Made by a program: the position numbers and the translations under genes. Shown here one piece after another: positions 17,112 to 26,559 of a stretch of 64,000 nucleotides of DNA. Source of the DNA: Flavobacterium sp. Its GTDB lineage: Bacteria; Bacteroidota; Bacteroidia; Flavobacteriales; Flavobacteriaceae. Position 1 is the first letter of the stretch. Every line of letters begins with the position of its first letter. The notes under the pieces are model-generated. The model was not told the origin of the DNA and searched no databases. It saw only the letters and a list, made by a program, of their open reading frames with translations. Location of the stretch: NCBI GenBank assembly GCA_021740105.1, contig JAIPAM010000005.1, positions 1 to 64,000 on the forward strand, given 5' to 3'.

Positions 17112-19307
17112 TTAATTGGCTACCTCGCTAATGAATTTTATTCTCATTAATCGCAATTCGTTAATATCGTATTCTCCGTCGAATTCTTTTAATGCGTCTT
17201 CTATACTATCCGATTCCGATTCCATAAAATACTCATGAATTTCTTCTTGTTGGTCGTCATCCAAAATTTCATCAATCCAATATTTTATATTCAACTTAGT
17301 TCCTGAATACACAATTTGTTCCATTTCCTTAATCAACATTTCCATATTCAATCCTTTTCCGCTAGCAATATCATCGAGATTAAGTTTTCTATCGATATTT
17401 TGAATGATGTACAACTTGTTCAATGAATTGGCACCTGTCGATTTAACCACCAAATCATCAGGTCGTAAAATGTCATTTTCTTCAACGTAATTTTTAATTA
17501 CCTCAACGAATTCTTTACCATATTTTTTAGCTTTTCCTTCGCCCACTCCATGAATATTACTCATTTCATCCATAGAAATTGGATACTTAAGCGACATGTC
17601 CTCTAGGGAAGGATCTTGGAAAACCACAAACGGCGGTACTCCCAATTTTTTAGCCACTTTTTTACGCAAGTCTCTCAAGATAACCATTAAGGTTTCATCG
17701 GCAACGCCAGAAGATTTTGCGGCGGTAACAATTGCTTCGTCCTCGGTTTCATTGTATTCATGATCTTCCGACATCATAAATGATTTTGGATTTTTAATAA
17801 AATCTAATCCACTATCTGTAATTTTAATGATACCGTAGGTTTCAATATCTTTTGACAATAAACCATCCACAAGCACTTGTCTCAATAAAGCCATCCAATA
17901 GCGCTCTTCAAAATCAGATCCGCAACCAAAGAAAGGCTGGGTATCGGTTTTATGCGCTTTTATCATCGCATTTACTTTTCCAGTTAAGGCAAATACGATC
18001 TCTTTAGATTTATATAAATGCTTGGTGTCTCGAACCATTTCAAGCAATTGAACCACTTGATCTTTGGCTTCAACTTTGTTTTTTGGATTTCGAACATTGT
18101 CGTCCATATCGCCACCTTCGCCTGTTTCGGTATCGAATTCTTCACCAAAATAATGCAATAAGAATTTTCTGCGGGATAGTGACGTTTCGGCATAAGCTAC
18201 TACTTCTTGGAGTAAAGCAAATCCGATTTCTTGCTCAGCCACAGGTTTTCCAGATAAGAATTTTTCTAATTTCTCAACATCTTTATACGAATAGTAAGCC
18301 AAACAATGACCTTCACCACCATCACGACCTCCACGACCCGTTTCTTGATAATAACTTTCTAGTGATTTAGGTATGTCATGATGAATAACAAAACGCACAT
18401 CTGGCTTGTCAATTCCCATTCCAAATGCAATAGTAGCTACTACCACTTCCACATCTTCCATTAGGAACATGTCTTGGTGTTTCGCCCTGGTCTTTGCATC
18501 TAAACCGGCGTGATACGGAACCGCACTAATCCCATTCACTTGCAATACTTGCGCAATGGATTCTACTTTTTTTCTACTCAAACAGTAAATTATTCCTGAT
18601 TTGCCTTTGTTTTGTTTTATAAATCGAATAATATCGGATTCAATATTTTTTGTTTTCGTACGAACTTCGTAAAATAAATTAGGACGATTGAACGAAGCCT
18701 TGAAAGTATTGGCGTCGGCCATTTCAAGATTTTTTAGAATATCCTCTTGAACTTTTGGCGTTGCTGTTGCGGTTAAACCAATAACAGTAGCGTTGCCCAA
18801 CAATTTGATACTATTTTTCAAATTTCGATATTCAGGTCGGAAATCATGTCCCCATTCTGAAATACAATGCGCTTCGTCAATGGCTACAAATGAAATATTT
18901 ATATTTTTTAGAAACTTTAAATACTCTTCTTTGGCCAAAGATTCTGGAGCAACATAAAGTAATTTGGTAATTCCCGAAGTAATGTCTTTTTTAACTTGAG
19001 TGATTTCTGTTTTATTCAAAGAAGAATTTAAAACATGAGCGATACCATTTTCTGAAGATAAACTACGAATGGCATCGACTTGGTTTTTCATTAATGCGAT
19101 TAAGGGAGAGACAACAATTGCAGTTCCTTCCTTCATTAAGGCGGGCAATTGGTAGCAAAGGGATTTTCCACCACCCGTAGGCATAATTACAAATGTATTT
19201 TTACCAGATATAAGACTTCTAATGACTTGTTCTTGTAATCCTTTGAATTGGTTGAACCCAAAATATTTTTTTAATTCCTTATGAATGTCAATTTCGTTAG
19301 ATTTCAT
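17112..19307 (-). CDS. recQ: ATP-dependent DNA helicase RecQ, lacking the usual zinc-site cysteines
   Basis: A 731-residue 3'-to-5' DNA helicase of recombinational repair. Walker A MPTGGGKS is at 42-49 and DEAH at 144-147 within IDEAHCISEWGHDFRP. Motif VI YYQETGRGGRDG, an RQC-like region and a C-terminal HRDC domain (MDEMSNIHGVGEGKAKK onward) follow. Where E. coli RecQ has one Cys and then a CxxCxxC cluster, this protein reads TSLSRRKFLLHYFG and then GEGGDMDDN, so all four zinc ligands appear replaced. The protein is otherwise complete, so this is probably a lineage feature rather than damage. Confidence 0.93.
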   Translation of the reverse strand: MKSNEIDIHKELKKYFGFNQFKGLQEQVIRSLISGKNTFVIMPTGGGKSLCYQLPALMKEGTAIVVSPLIALMKNQVDAIRSLSSENGIAHVLNSSLNKTEITQVKKDITSGITKLLYVAPESLAKEEYLKFLKNINISFVAIDEAHCISEWGHDFRPEYRNLKNSIKLLGNATVIGLTATATPKVQEDILKNLEMADANTFKASFNRPNLFYEVRTKTKNIESDIIRFIKQNKGKSGIIYCLSRKKVESIAQVLQVNGISAVPYHAGLDAKTRAKHQDMFLMEDVEVVVATIAFGMGIDKPDVRFVIHHDIPKSLESYYQETGRGGRDGGEGHCLAYYSYKDVEKLEKFLSGKPVAEQEIGFALLQEVVAYAETSLSRRKFLLHYFGEEFDTETGEGGDMDDNVRNPKNKVEAKDQVVQLLEMVRDTKHLYKSKEIVFALTGKVNAMIKAHKTDTQPFFGCGSDFEERYWMALLRQVLVDGLLSKDIETYGIIKITDSGLDFIKNPKSFMMSEDHEYNETEDEAIVTAAKSSGVADETLMVILRDLRKKVAKKLGVPPFVVFQDPSLEDMSLKYPISMDEMSNIHGVGEGKAKKYGKEFVEVIKNYVEENDILRPDDLVVKSTGANSLNKLYIIQNIDRKLNLDDIASGKGLNMEMLIKEMEQIVYSGTKLNIKYWIDEILDDDQQEEIHEYFMESESDSIEDALKEFDGEYDINELRLMRIKFISEVAN

Positions 19308-19392
19308 TCTTAGTTAATAGTATTTTACATAAATTTGTGGTTCATAAAGATACAAATATCTTTATTATATACAAACTTTATAAAAATCTGTT

Positions 19393-20358
19393 TTGAAAAC
19401 AAACAAAAATATTTTAGAGATTGCCAGAAAAACAATCGAATCTGAAAGTAACTCTATTGCGAAACTTGCTGATTTACTTACAGATGACTTTATAAAAGCG
19501 GTTGAAATTATCTTCAATTCAAAAGGCAGATTGGTGGTTACCGGCATTGGAAAAAGTGCGATTATTGCTCAAAAAATGGTTGCCTCCATGAATTCTACTG
19601 GCACACCATCACTTTTTTTACATGCTTCAGAGGCTATACATGGTGATTTAGGAATGGTTCAACCCGACGATGTGGTGATTTGTATCTCAAAAAGTGGTAA
19701 TAGCCCGGAGATAAAAGTACTGGTTCCCATTTTAAAACAATTTGGAAATTCACTAATCGCTATCACTGGAAATACGACTTCCTTTTTAGCAAAAGGAGCC
19801 GATTTTATTCTAGACACCACTGTGGATAGTGAATCCTGCCCTAATAATTTAGCACCTACCAATAGTACCACAGCTCAACTAGTAATGGGCGATGCATTGG
19901 CTGTTTGCTTAATGGAATTACGCGATTTTAAAGCAACCGATTTTGCTAAATACCATCCTGGAGGTGCCTTAGGAAAAAAATTATTACTTCGTGTGGGTGA
20001 CATGTTGGATCAAAGTCATAAACCAGAAGTGGCACCAGGTACCAATATTAAGAAAGTTATTTTTGAGATTTCTGAAAAACGATTAGGAGTTACTGCGGTA
20101 ATTGAAAATAATAAATTAATCGGAATCATTACTGACGGTGATATTCGAAGAATGCTTAATAATAATGATACCTTTGGCCACCTTACTGCAAAAGATATTA
20201 TGACCAAAAATCCAAAAACAATTCAATTGACCTCCATGGTAACGGATGCCTTAAATATTTTGGAAGATTTCTCTATTACTCAATTGATTGTTACTGACCA
20301 AGAAGAGTACAAAGGCGTTATACATTTGCATGACATTTTAAAAGAGGGAATTGTATAA
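19393..20358 (+). CDS. kdsD: KpsF/GutQ-type sugar-phosphate isomerase (arabinose-5-phosphate isomerase)
   Basis: A 321-residue enzyme with an N-terminal SIS domain (TGIGKSAIIAQKM near 52-64, SKSGNSPEI near 98-106) and two C-terminal CBS domains. Members convert ribulose 5-phosphate to arabinose 5-phosphate for Kdo, the sugar joining lipid A to LPS core. The start is TTG at 19393; a plus-strand TAAATTTG (19330-19337) is a possible -7 element. The stop overlaps the tatC ATG by one base. lptB lies downstream, which fits a role in LPS. Confidence 0.9.
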   Translation: MKTNKNILEIARKTIESESNSIAKLADLLTDDFIKAVEIIFNSKGRLVVTGIGKSAIIAQKMVASMNSTGTPSLFLHASEAIHGDLGMVQPDDVVICISKSGNSPEIKVLVPILKQFGNSLIAITGNTTSFLAKGADFILDTTVDSESCPNNLAPTNSTTAQLVMGDALAVCLMELRDFKATDFAKYHPGGALGKKLLLRVGDMLDQSHKPEVAPGTNIKKVIFEISEKRLGVTAVIENNKLIGIITDGDIRRMLNNNDTFGHLTAKDIMTKNPKTIQLTSMVTDALNILEDFSITQLIVTDQEEYKGVIHLHDILKEGIV

Positions 20359-21173
20359 TGGCAAAGAAAGCATTGAATGAAATGTCATTTTTAGATCATC
20401 TTGAAGAGTTAAGGTGGTTGTTGGTTAGAAGCACTTCTGCCGTAATTATTATGGCAATTGTTACCTATTTTTTTAGTGATTTTATTTTTGATACTATTAT
20501 TTTTGCCCCAACGAGTCCTGACTTTTTTACCTACACTTATTTTTGTGAATTGTCAAACCAATTGGGATTTGCAGACAGCATTTGCATTACCGAATTGCCT
20601 TTTATCATTCAGAATACCGATATGGAAGGACAGGTAAATATGTTTATCTGGACCTGTATAACGGCCGGTTTTATACTCGCTTTTCCCTTTATCTTATGGG
20701 AAATTTGGAAATTTATAAGTCCGGCATTGTATGAAAAAGAAAGAAAAAATGTTCGGGTATTTATATTTGTAGCTTCCTTATTGTTTTTTATGGGAGTTGT
20801 ATTTGGCTATTATATTATTATTCCAATGTCCATTAATTTCTGCGCGACCTTTTCCGTTAGTACGATGGTTCAAAATCAATTCACTATTGACTCCTACATT
20901 GGAATGATGAAAACATCAGTGATTGCCAGCGGCTTGTTTTTTGAATTGCCCATTATTATTTATTTCCTTACTAAATTAGGATTGGTCACCCCAACCTTTT
21001 TAAGGAAATATAGAAAATACTCGGTAGTAATTGTATTGTTAATTTCAGCAATTGTAACTCCTCCAGATGTGGTAAGCCAAATAATTGTGGCCATCCCGAT
21101 GTTATTAATCTATGAGGCAAGTATCTTTATAGCTGTATTTGTTCATAAAAATAAATTAAAAGAAAATGTCTGA
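20358..21173 (+). CDS. tatC: Sec-independent protein translocase TatC
   Basis: A 271-residue inner membrane protein with about six hydrophobic segments. The N-terminal MSFLDHLEELRW motif is the TatC signature that binds twin-arginine signal peptides. FPFILWEIWKFISPALYEKERK is a conserved cytoplasmic loop (split across residues 114-135). Length is normal for Bacteroidota. No tatA lies nearby. The start overlaps the kdsD stop by one base and the end overlaps the next gene by eight bases, so translational coupling is likely. Confidence 0.95.
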   Translation: MAKKALNEMSFLDHLEELRWLLVRSTSAVIIMAIVTYFFSDFIFDTIIFAPTSPDFFTYTYFCELSNQLGFADSICITELPFIIQNTDMEGQVNMFIWTCITAGFILAFPFILWEIWKFISPALYEKERKNVRVFIFVASLLFFMGVVFGYYIIIPMSINFCATFSVSTMVQNQFTIDSYIGMMKTSVIASGLFFELPIIIYFLTKLGLVTPTFLRKYRKYSVVIVLLISAIVTPPDVVSQIIVAIPMLLIYEASIFIAVFVHKNKLKENV

Positions 21174-21513
21174 TATCCTAACTGAATTCAACGATTATAG
21201 ATCTAAAATGAACGAAAAGTTATTGGCTGACAATAACAAAATCGTAAAGAGAATTTTCAATTTAGATACCAATGCTTATGCTGAAGGCGCTTTAGATGTA
21301 AAAACTAAAGAACTTTTAGGATTGGTCGCATCCACGGTTTTAAGATGCGATGATTGTGTAAAATACCATCTTGAAACAAGCTATAAATTAGGCATTTCCA
21401 AAGAAGAAATGATGGAAGCCTTGGGAATTGCCACTTTAGTAGGTGGAACAATTGTAATTCCCCATTTGCGAAGAGCCTATGAATTCTGGGAAGCTTTAGA
21501 ACAACAGAAGTAA
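21166..21513 (+). CDS. Carboxymuconolactone decarboxylase family protein (AhpD-like)
   Basis: A 115-residue helical protein. The CDDCVKYH motif (about residues 59-66) carries the paired cysteines and histidine of AhpD-like thiol peroxidase or alkylhydroperoxidase proteins. The name of the family does not imply decarboxylase activity here; a redox role is more likely from the CxxC. It overlaps tatC by eight bases. About 100 bases separate it from lptB. Confidence 0.88.
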   Translation: MSDILTEFNDYRSKMNEKLLADNNKIVKRIFNLDTNAYAEGALDVKTKELLGLVASTVLRCDDCVKYHLETSYKLGISKEEMMEALGIATLVGGTIVIPHLRRAYEFWEALEQQK

Positions 21514-21612
21514 AAGCTTAACTAAATAAATGTTAATCTGTAGATTCGGTAATTTTGTAATTCGTTAATTTGCGATTATAAAGAAAGTAACACTCCAATA
21601 ACCAAACAAAAA

Positions 21613-22353
21613 ATGATACTAAGAGCAGAGAATTTAGTAAAAACATACAAAGGACGAAGCGTAGTAAAGGGAATTTCTGTAGAAGTGAACCAAGGGGAAA
21701 TTGTGGGGCTTTTGGGGCCTAATGGTGCTGGAAAAACAACTTCTTTTTACATGATCGTTGGTTTAGTGAAACCCAATTCTGGAAATATCTATCTCGACGA
21801 TATGAACATAACTAATTTTCCAATGTATAAAAGAGCGCAACAAGGTATTGGATATTTAGCCCAAGAAGCTTCTATCTTTAGAAAGCTGAGTGTGGAAGAT
21901 AATATATTGAGTGTTTTACAATTAACCAATTATACCAAAGCCGAACAAGAAGCTAAAATGGAGAGTTTAATTGAAGAATTTAGCTTAAATCATATTCGAA
22001 CCAATCGCGGGGATTTACTCTCAGGTGGAGAACGTCGTAGAACAGAAATTGCACGTTGTTTGGCTACCGATCCTAAGTTTATTTTATTAGATGAACCTTT
22101 TGCGGGAGTTGATCCAGTGGCCGTTGAAGACATCCAAAGAATTGTAGCGCAGTTGAAAAATAAAAATATTGGTATCTTAATTACCGATCACAATGTTCAA
22201 GAAACCTTAGCGATTACTGACAAAACCTATTTGATGTTTGAAGGAGGAATTCTAAAAGCAGGAACTCCTGAAGAATTAGTAGAAGATGAAATGGTGCGTA
22301 GGGTTTATTTGGGTCAGAATTTTGAATTACGAAAAAAGAAATTAGAATTTTAA
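21613..22353 (+). CDS. lptB: LPS export ABC transporter ATP-binding protein
   Basis: A 246-residue ATPase that powers extraction of LPS from the inner membrane with LptFG. Walker A is GPNGAGKT (near residue 36), the ABC signature [14 protein letters not shown] (near 139), Walker [13 protein letters not shown], and a switch His in ITDHNV. The SGGERRR wording is characteristic of LptB. It follows kdsD, tatC and the AhpD-like gene on the same strand; the roughly 100-base gap may hold its own promoter. Confidence 0.95.
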   Translation: MILRAENLVKTYKGRSVVKGISVEVNQGEIVGLLGPNGAGKTTSFYMIVGLVKPNSGNIYLDDMNITNFPMYKRAQQGIGYLAQEASIFRKLSVEDNILSVLQLTNYTKAEQEAKMESLIEEFSLNHIRTNRGDLLSGGERRRTEIARCLATDPKFILLDEPFAGVDPVAVEDIQRIVAQLKNKNIGILITDHNVQETLAITDKTYLMFEGGILKAGTPEELVEDEMVRRVYLGQNFELRKKKLEF

Positions 22354-22359
22354 TATAAT

Positions 22360-22386
22360 TAAAAAAAGCCCTTGAAAAAGGGCTTA
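22360..22386 (-). terminator. Intrinsic terminator after pssA (also faces lptB)
   Basis: Stem AAGCCCTT/AAGGGCTT (22366-22373 and 22378-22385) with a GAAA loop. An A run on the left gives a U tail on the minus strand; the plus-strand tail is weaker. Confidence 0.8.
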
Positions 22387-22390
22387 CTTA

Positions 22391-23107
22391 TTACGATTTA
22401 TTTGCATTAAACTTATTGTTAATTAGAGATAGTAAGACATAAAATACTATTATCAAAGCCACACCTGAAAATTGTAAGAAAACCAATAATAGCAATGAAA
22501 TAATTAAAAAGAACAGCGGTAAGGCATTGTCTTTTAAATTGAATTTTTTGATTTTTAAGGCAAATAATGGGATTTCAGCATTAAGGATATAAGCACTTAA
22601 AACCGCAACAAAAAGCAACACCCAAGGATTGATCAATAATTCAAGTACCAATAAAGAATCTGAATTTTTTAAAATTAGTGGCAAACTCAAAATAAATAGT
22701 GCGTTGGCTGGTGTTGGCAAACCAATAAAAGAATCGGTTTGTCGGGTATCGATATTAAAATTCGCCAATCGATAGCATGAACCAAGAGTAATTATAAAAC
22801 CTAAATACGGTAAATACATCAAAGAGGGATCTGAGTTAACGCTGTTTGACAACATTTTAAATAGCACTAAACCAGGAACTACTCCACTGGTAACCATATC
22901 TGCTAATGAATCCAATTGCAGCCCAAGCTGACTAGAAACATGAAATAACCTAGCAAAAAAACCATCAATAAAATCAAAGAAAATTCCAAGGCAAACAAAA
23001 AAGAAGGCCATTTCAAAATTAGCTTCCCCAGCAAAGACTAATGCAATACAACCACATAAAAGATTGAGTAGCGTAATTAAATTGGGGATATGTTTTTTCA
23101 AGTTCAT
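22391..23107 (-). CDS. pssA: CDP-diacylglycerol--serine O-phosphatidyltransferase
   Basis: A 238-residue inner membrane enzyme with several hydrophobic segments that makes phosphatidylserine from CDP-diacylglycerol and serine. The CDP-alcohol phosphotransferase motif is spread over residues 46-72 (DFIDGFFARLF, then LGLQLDSLADMVTSG), with the expected Asp residues. The opening KKHIPNLITLLNLLCGC is typical of bacterial type II PssA. It stands alone, ends at a terminator shared with lptB and is divergent from the PorV-like gene. Confidence 0.9.
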   Translation of the reverse strand: MNLKKHIPNLITLLNLLCGCIALVFAGEANFEMAFFFVCLGIFFDFIDGFFARLFHVSSQLGLQLDSLADMVTSGVVPGLVLFKMLSNSVNSDPSLMYLPYLGFIITLGSCYRLANFNIDTRQTDSFIGLPTPANALFILSLPLILKNSDSLLVLELLINPWVLLFVAVLSAYILNAEIPLFALKIKKFNLKDNALPLFFLIISLLLLVFLQFSGVALIIVFYVLLSLINNKFNANKS

Positions 23108-23278
23108 CGGTATTCATTTATTGTAACAAAGAAAGCAAATTTAATACAATAAGTTAAAGTCCAATACGTTTTTAGAATAGATTTTTTAAGTAATTAAAAA
23201 ACGACGATTCGTAATCATTAAAAATACCTATTTTTGATAAAAATTTCAGCACCCTTTTTGGTTGTAAATAAAGCCCAT

Positions 23279-24349
23279 TTGAAAAACAAATTCTACCTCT
23301 TATTGTTGGTGACCACCACCCTAAACTTTGCTCAAACGGCAAGGAAATATTCCAATGAATTTATGAATATTGGGGTTGATGCCGCGGCTTTGGGAATGGC
23401 AAATGCCGTGACTTCAAGCACTAATGATGTGAATTCGGGTTATTGGAATCCTGCAGGTTTGATAGGATTAGAAGGAAAACAAGCGTCTTTAATGCATGCG
23501 AGTTATTTTGCAAATATTGCGCAATACGATTACGCGGCCTATGCTACTCCTATTGATGACGAAAGTGCCTGGGGATTTTCCGTTATTCGATTTGGTGTTG
23601 ACAATATCATGAATACCACTCAATTAATTGACAGTCAAGGAAATGTTGATTACAACAGAATTAGTTTGTTTTCAGTTGCCGATTATGGCGCGACTTTTTC
23701 TTACGCTAGAAAACATAAACTATCCGGTATTCAATACGGTGTGAATTCAAAAGTAATCAGACGTATTATCGGAAAATTTGCCAGTTCCTGGGGATTTGGA
23801 TTTGATGCAGGGTTACAATTGGAAAGAAACAATTGGAAATTGGGATTAATGATCCGAGATATTACCACCACCTATAATGTTTGGGCAATTGACGAAACCG
23901 AATACAATTCTATCAAAGATGCGGTGAATGGTCAAAATCAAGCGTTACCAGAAAATACCGAAATCACGCTACCAAAAGCACAATTCGGAGTGTCTAAAAA
24001 ATTTGAATTTCACAATGAAACGAGTCTAATGGCTGCAGCCAATTTGAATATGAATTTTGCCAGAACCAATGACCTAATTTCTACCAATGGGTTGAGTATT
24101 GACCCCGCTTTAGGATTTGAATACGGCTATACCGATTTGGTTTTTGTTCGTGCCGGAGTGGGAAATTTTCAAAATGTGGTACAAATTGATAATACCAAAA
24201 AGGTTGCCTTTCAACCTAATGTAGGTTTAGGATTTAAATACAAAGGAATTCAAATTGATTACGCTTTAACTGATTTAGGAGATCAAAGTGCCGCGTTGTA
24301 TTCGAATATTTTCTCTGTGAAAGTAGATTTAAGTATTTTTGGACAATAA
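23279..24349 (+). CDS. PorV/PorQ family outer membrane protein
   Basis: A 356-residue predicted beta-barrel. Starting from TTG at 23279 gives a clean signal peptide (KNKFYLLLLVTTTLNFAQ); the frame is open to another TTG at 23234, which would add 15 residues before it. The mature N terminus has the family pattern NIGVDAAALGMANAVTSS and then GYWNPAGL. PorV and PorQ act in the type IX secretion system, but this paralogue group is broader, and which member this is cannot be decided here. The next gene begins 10 bases after its stop. Confidence 0.8.
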   Translation: MKNKFYLLLLVTTTLNFAQTARKYSNEFMNIGVDAAALGMANAVTSSTNDVNSGYWNPAGLIGLEGKQASLMHASYFANIAQYDYAAYATPIDDESAWGFSVIRFGVDNIMNTTQLIDSQGNVDYNRISLFSVADYGATFSYARKHKLSGIQYGVNSKVIRRIIGKFASSWGFGFDAGLQLERNNWKLGLMIRDITTTYNVWAIDETEYNSIKDAVNGQNQALPENTEITLPKAQFGVSKKFEFHNETSLMAAANLNMNFARTNDLISTNGLSIDPALGFEYGYTDLVFVRAGVGNFQNVVQIDNTKKVAFQPNVGLGFKYKGIQIDYALTDLGDQSAALYSNIFSVKVDLSIFGQ

Positions 24350-24359
24350 TTTTTACAAT

Positions 24360-25481
24360 ATGTGCACTAGAAAATTGGCCTTATTATTTATTTTACTGTT
24401 ATCGCTATTTTCGAGCCAGGCAAATAGTCAAGAAATCACCCTTTCCAATACTGCCGAAGTGAGTGTATTGACTTGTGGCACGGGATCAGAAATATACTCG
24501 TTATTTGGTCATACCGCAATTAGAATAAAAGACACCACTAACTTTGTTGATCAAGTATATAATTATGGGACCTTTGATTTCAGCACTCCCAATTTCTACT
24601 TGAAATTTGTAAAAGGAGATTTACAATATTTAGAAACCAGCTGTAGTTTCGAAGAATTTTTCCAAGAATATTTATACGAAAAACGAAGTATAGACGAGCA
24701 AGTACTCCACTTATCCCAAGATAAAAAGCAAGCCCTTTTTGATTACTTAAACGCCTCCTTGCAATCGGAAGAGCGCTTTTACACGTATAAATTTATTGAT
24801 AAAAATTGTACGACAATGGTGGTCCAAACCCTAAATAAAATTATTGGAAAACCAATTATAGGGATCAGTTCTGCTGATGCTCCTACGTGCAGAACTATTC
24901 TTTACCCTTATTTTAACGGTCATTTTTATACTCAATTGGGCACCAGTATTATTTTTGGAAATAAGGTAGATTTGCAAAGCGACCAAGTCTTTTTACCATC
25001 CGAATTGTATAATAATATTCAAAATTTAAAAGTCGGCAATCAACCTATTTGTAAAGAAAGCCGAAAAATACTTGACCTAGAGAAAACCGAAATCCCATTT
25101 TCGTGGTGGAATAACTATTATGTTTTTTGCTTGTTTTTTGTGCTGATAATTGGACTCAATAAACCTATTGTTTACAAAGCCTATTTCGGACTACTAGGAT
25201 TGCTGGGAGTGTTCTTTATTTTTGCTGGATTTTATTCCTTACACAGTGAATTAGTGAACAATTACAATGTTTTACTGTTCAATCCTATTTTGTTTTTTGT
25301 ACTTTATTATGAACTAAAAAACAATAAAAAAGGGGTGTTTTATACTAGTATTTTCTCAATACTCTGTTTGCTAATTTACCTCCTTATTTTAATAAACAAG
25401 CCCTATTTAATGATTGTAGCGCCACTTATAATAACTAGTGGAGTAAGGCTCGTTCAACTTATCTTGAAAAATAAGAGCTAA
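24360..25481 (+). CDS. DUF4105/Lnb-like membrane protein, possible lipoprotein N-acyltransferase
   Basis: A 373-residue protein with an N-terminal signal (MCTRKLALLFILLL), a periplasmic domain of about 200 residues and four or five C-terminal membrane helices. The conserved GHTAIRI, YNYGTFDF and DKNCTTMV motifs match DUF4105, now described as the N-terminal periplasmic domain of Lnb, a lipoprotein N-acyltransferase from Bacteroides. The His of GHTAI and the Cys of KNCTT are candidate active-site residues. The ATG at 24360 is chosen over one at 24339 because it follows the upstream stop and opens the signal. Enzymatic role here is inferred. Confidence 0.78.
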   Translation: MCTRKLALLFILLLSLFSSQANSQEITLSNTAEVSVLTCGTGSEIYSLFGHTAIRIKDTTNFVDQVYNYGTFDFSTPNFYLKFVKGDLQYLETSCSFEEFFQEYLYEKRSIDEQVLHLSQDKKQALFDYLNASLQSEERFYTYKFIDKNCTTMVVQTLNKIIGKPIIGISSADAPTCRTILYPYFNGHFYTQLGTSIIFGNKVDLQSDQVFLPSELYNNIQNLKVGNQPICKESRKILDLEKTEIPFSWWNNYYVFCLFFVLIIGLNKPIVYKAYFGLLGLLGVFFIFAGFYSLHSELVNNYNVLLFNPILFFVLYYELKNNKKGVFYTSIFSILCLLIYLLILINKPYLMIVAPLIITSGVRLVQLILKNKS

Positions 25482-25513
25482 AAAAAACAGTTCTCTAAGA
25501 ATACTGTTTTTTA
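25479..25513. terminator. Bidirectional terminator between the Lnb-like gene and rfbB
   Basis: AAAACAGT and ACTGTTTT form the base of a hairpin, with an inner TCT/AGA pairing, between A and T runs. Confidence 0.75.
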
Positions 25514-26541
25514 TAATAGTTGGCATATTCGCCTGAAGTAACATTTTTGAGCCACAGCTCATTGTTTAAATACCAATTCACCGTTCGCTCCAAACCTTGT
25601 TCAAAGGTTACCGAGGGCTTCCAACCCAATTCTTTATTAATTTTTGAAGCATCAATAGCATATCTTAAATCATGTCCTGGACGGTCTTTTACGTAGGTGA
25701 TTAATTCGGCTGAAGTTCCAGGTTCACGATCTAATTTGGTATCCATTATCTGACAAAGCAATTTAACCAAATCTATATTTTGCCATTCGTTAAATCCTCC
25801 GATGTTATAGGTTTCGTGGTTTTTACCTTCGTGGAATACCAAATCGATAGCTACGGCGTGGTCTTCGACAAACAACCAGTCTCGGGTATATTTCCCATCA
25901 CCGTAAACCGGTAACGGTTTATTATTGATAATATTATTGATGAAAAGCGGAATTAATTTCTCTGGAAAATGATTGGGTCCGTAGTTATTCGAGCAATTGG
26001 TAATCACATAAGGCAAACCATACGTTTCTCCATAGGCACGAACAAAATGATCGGAACTCGCTTTAGAAGCGGAGTACGGAGAATTAGGATCGTAGGAGGT
26101 GGTTTCGGTAAACAAGCCTTCGGCTCCTAAACTTCCATAAACCTCATCGGTGCTGATGTGGTAAAAACGTTTTCCTTCTTCCTTGCCTTTCCATTGTTTT
26201 CTGGCTGCATTAAGCAAATTCATGGTTCCTATCACATTTGTTTTCACAAAGGACAACGGATCTTCAATAGAACGATCGACATGGGATTCGGCAGCAAGGT
26301 GTAAAACGCCATCAAATTGATGGGTTTCGAATAAGGAGTTAATAAACTGTTCGTCAACAATATCGCCTTTTATAAAAGTATAATTGTCTTTATTTTCAAT
26401 ATCGGAAATATTCTCTAAATTCCCTGCATACGTTAAGGCATCTAAATTATAAATGTGGTAATTCGGATAGTTGTTGACCAATCTCCTAACGACATGCGAA
26501 CCGATAAAACCGGCACCCCCGGTAATTAATATCTTTTTCAT
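25495..26541 (-). CDS. rfbB: dTDP-glucose 4,6-dehydratase
   Basis: A 348-residue short-chain dehydrogenase-like enzyme that makes dTDP-4-keto-6-deoxyglucose. NAD-binding GGAGFIGSHV lies at 8-17. The catalytic T131-D132-E133 (STDEVYG) and Y156-xxx-K160 (YSASK) are intact, and the length is typical. It lies 18 bases after ugd in a recR-ugd-rfbB run. The partner genes rfbA, rfbC and rfbD are not in the window, so the final dTDP-sugar is unknown. Confidence 0.93.
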   Translation of the reverse strand: MKKILITGGAGFIGSHVVRRLVNNYPNYHIYNLDALTYAGNLENISDIENKDNYTFIKGDIVDEQFINSLFETHQFDGVLHLAAESHVDRSIEDPLSFVKTNVIGTMNLLNAARKQWKGKEEGKRFYHISTDEVYGSLGAEGLFTETTSYDPNSPYSASKASSDHFVRAYGETYGLPYVITNCSNNYGPNHFPEKLIPLFINNIINNKPLPVYGDGKYTRDWLFVEDHAVAIDLVFHEGKNHETYNIGGFNEWQNIDLVKLLCQIMDTKLDREPGTSAELITYVKDRPGHDLRYAIDASKINKELGWKPSVTFEQGLERTVNWYLNNELWLKNVTSGEYANYYKKQYS

Positions 26542-26559
26542 TCTTTTTTCTATATTTGT

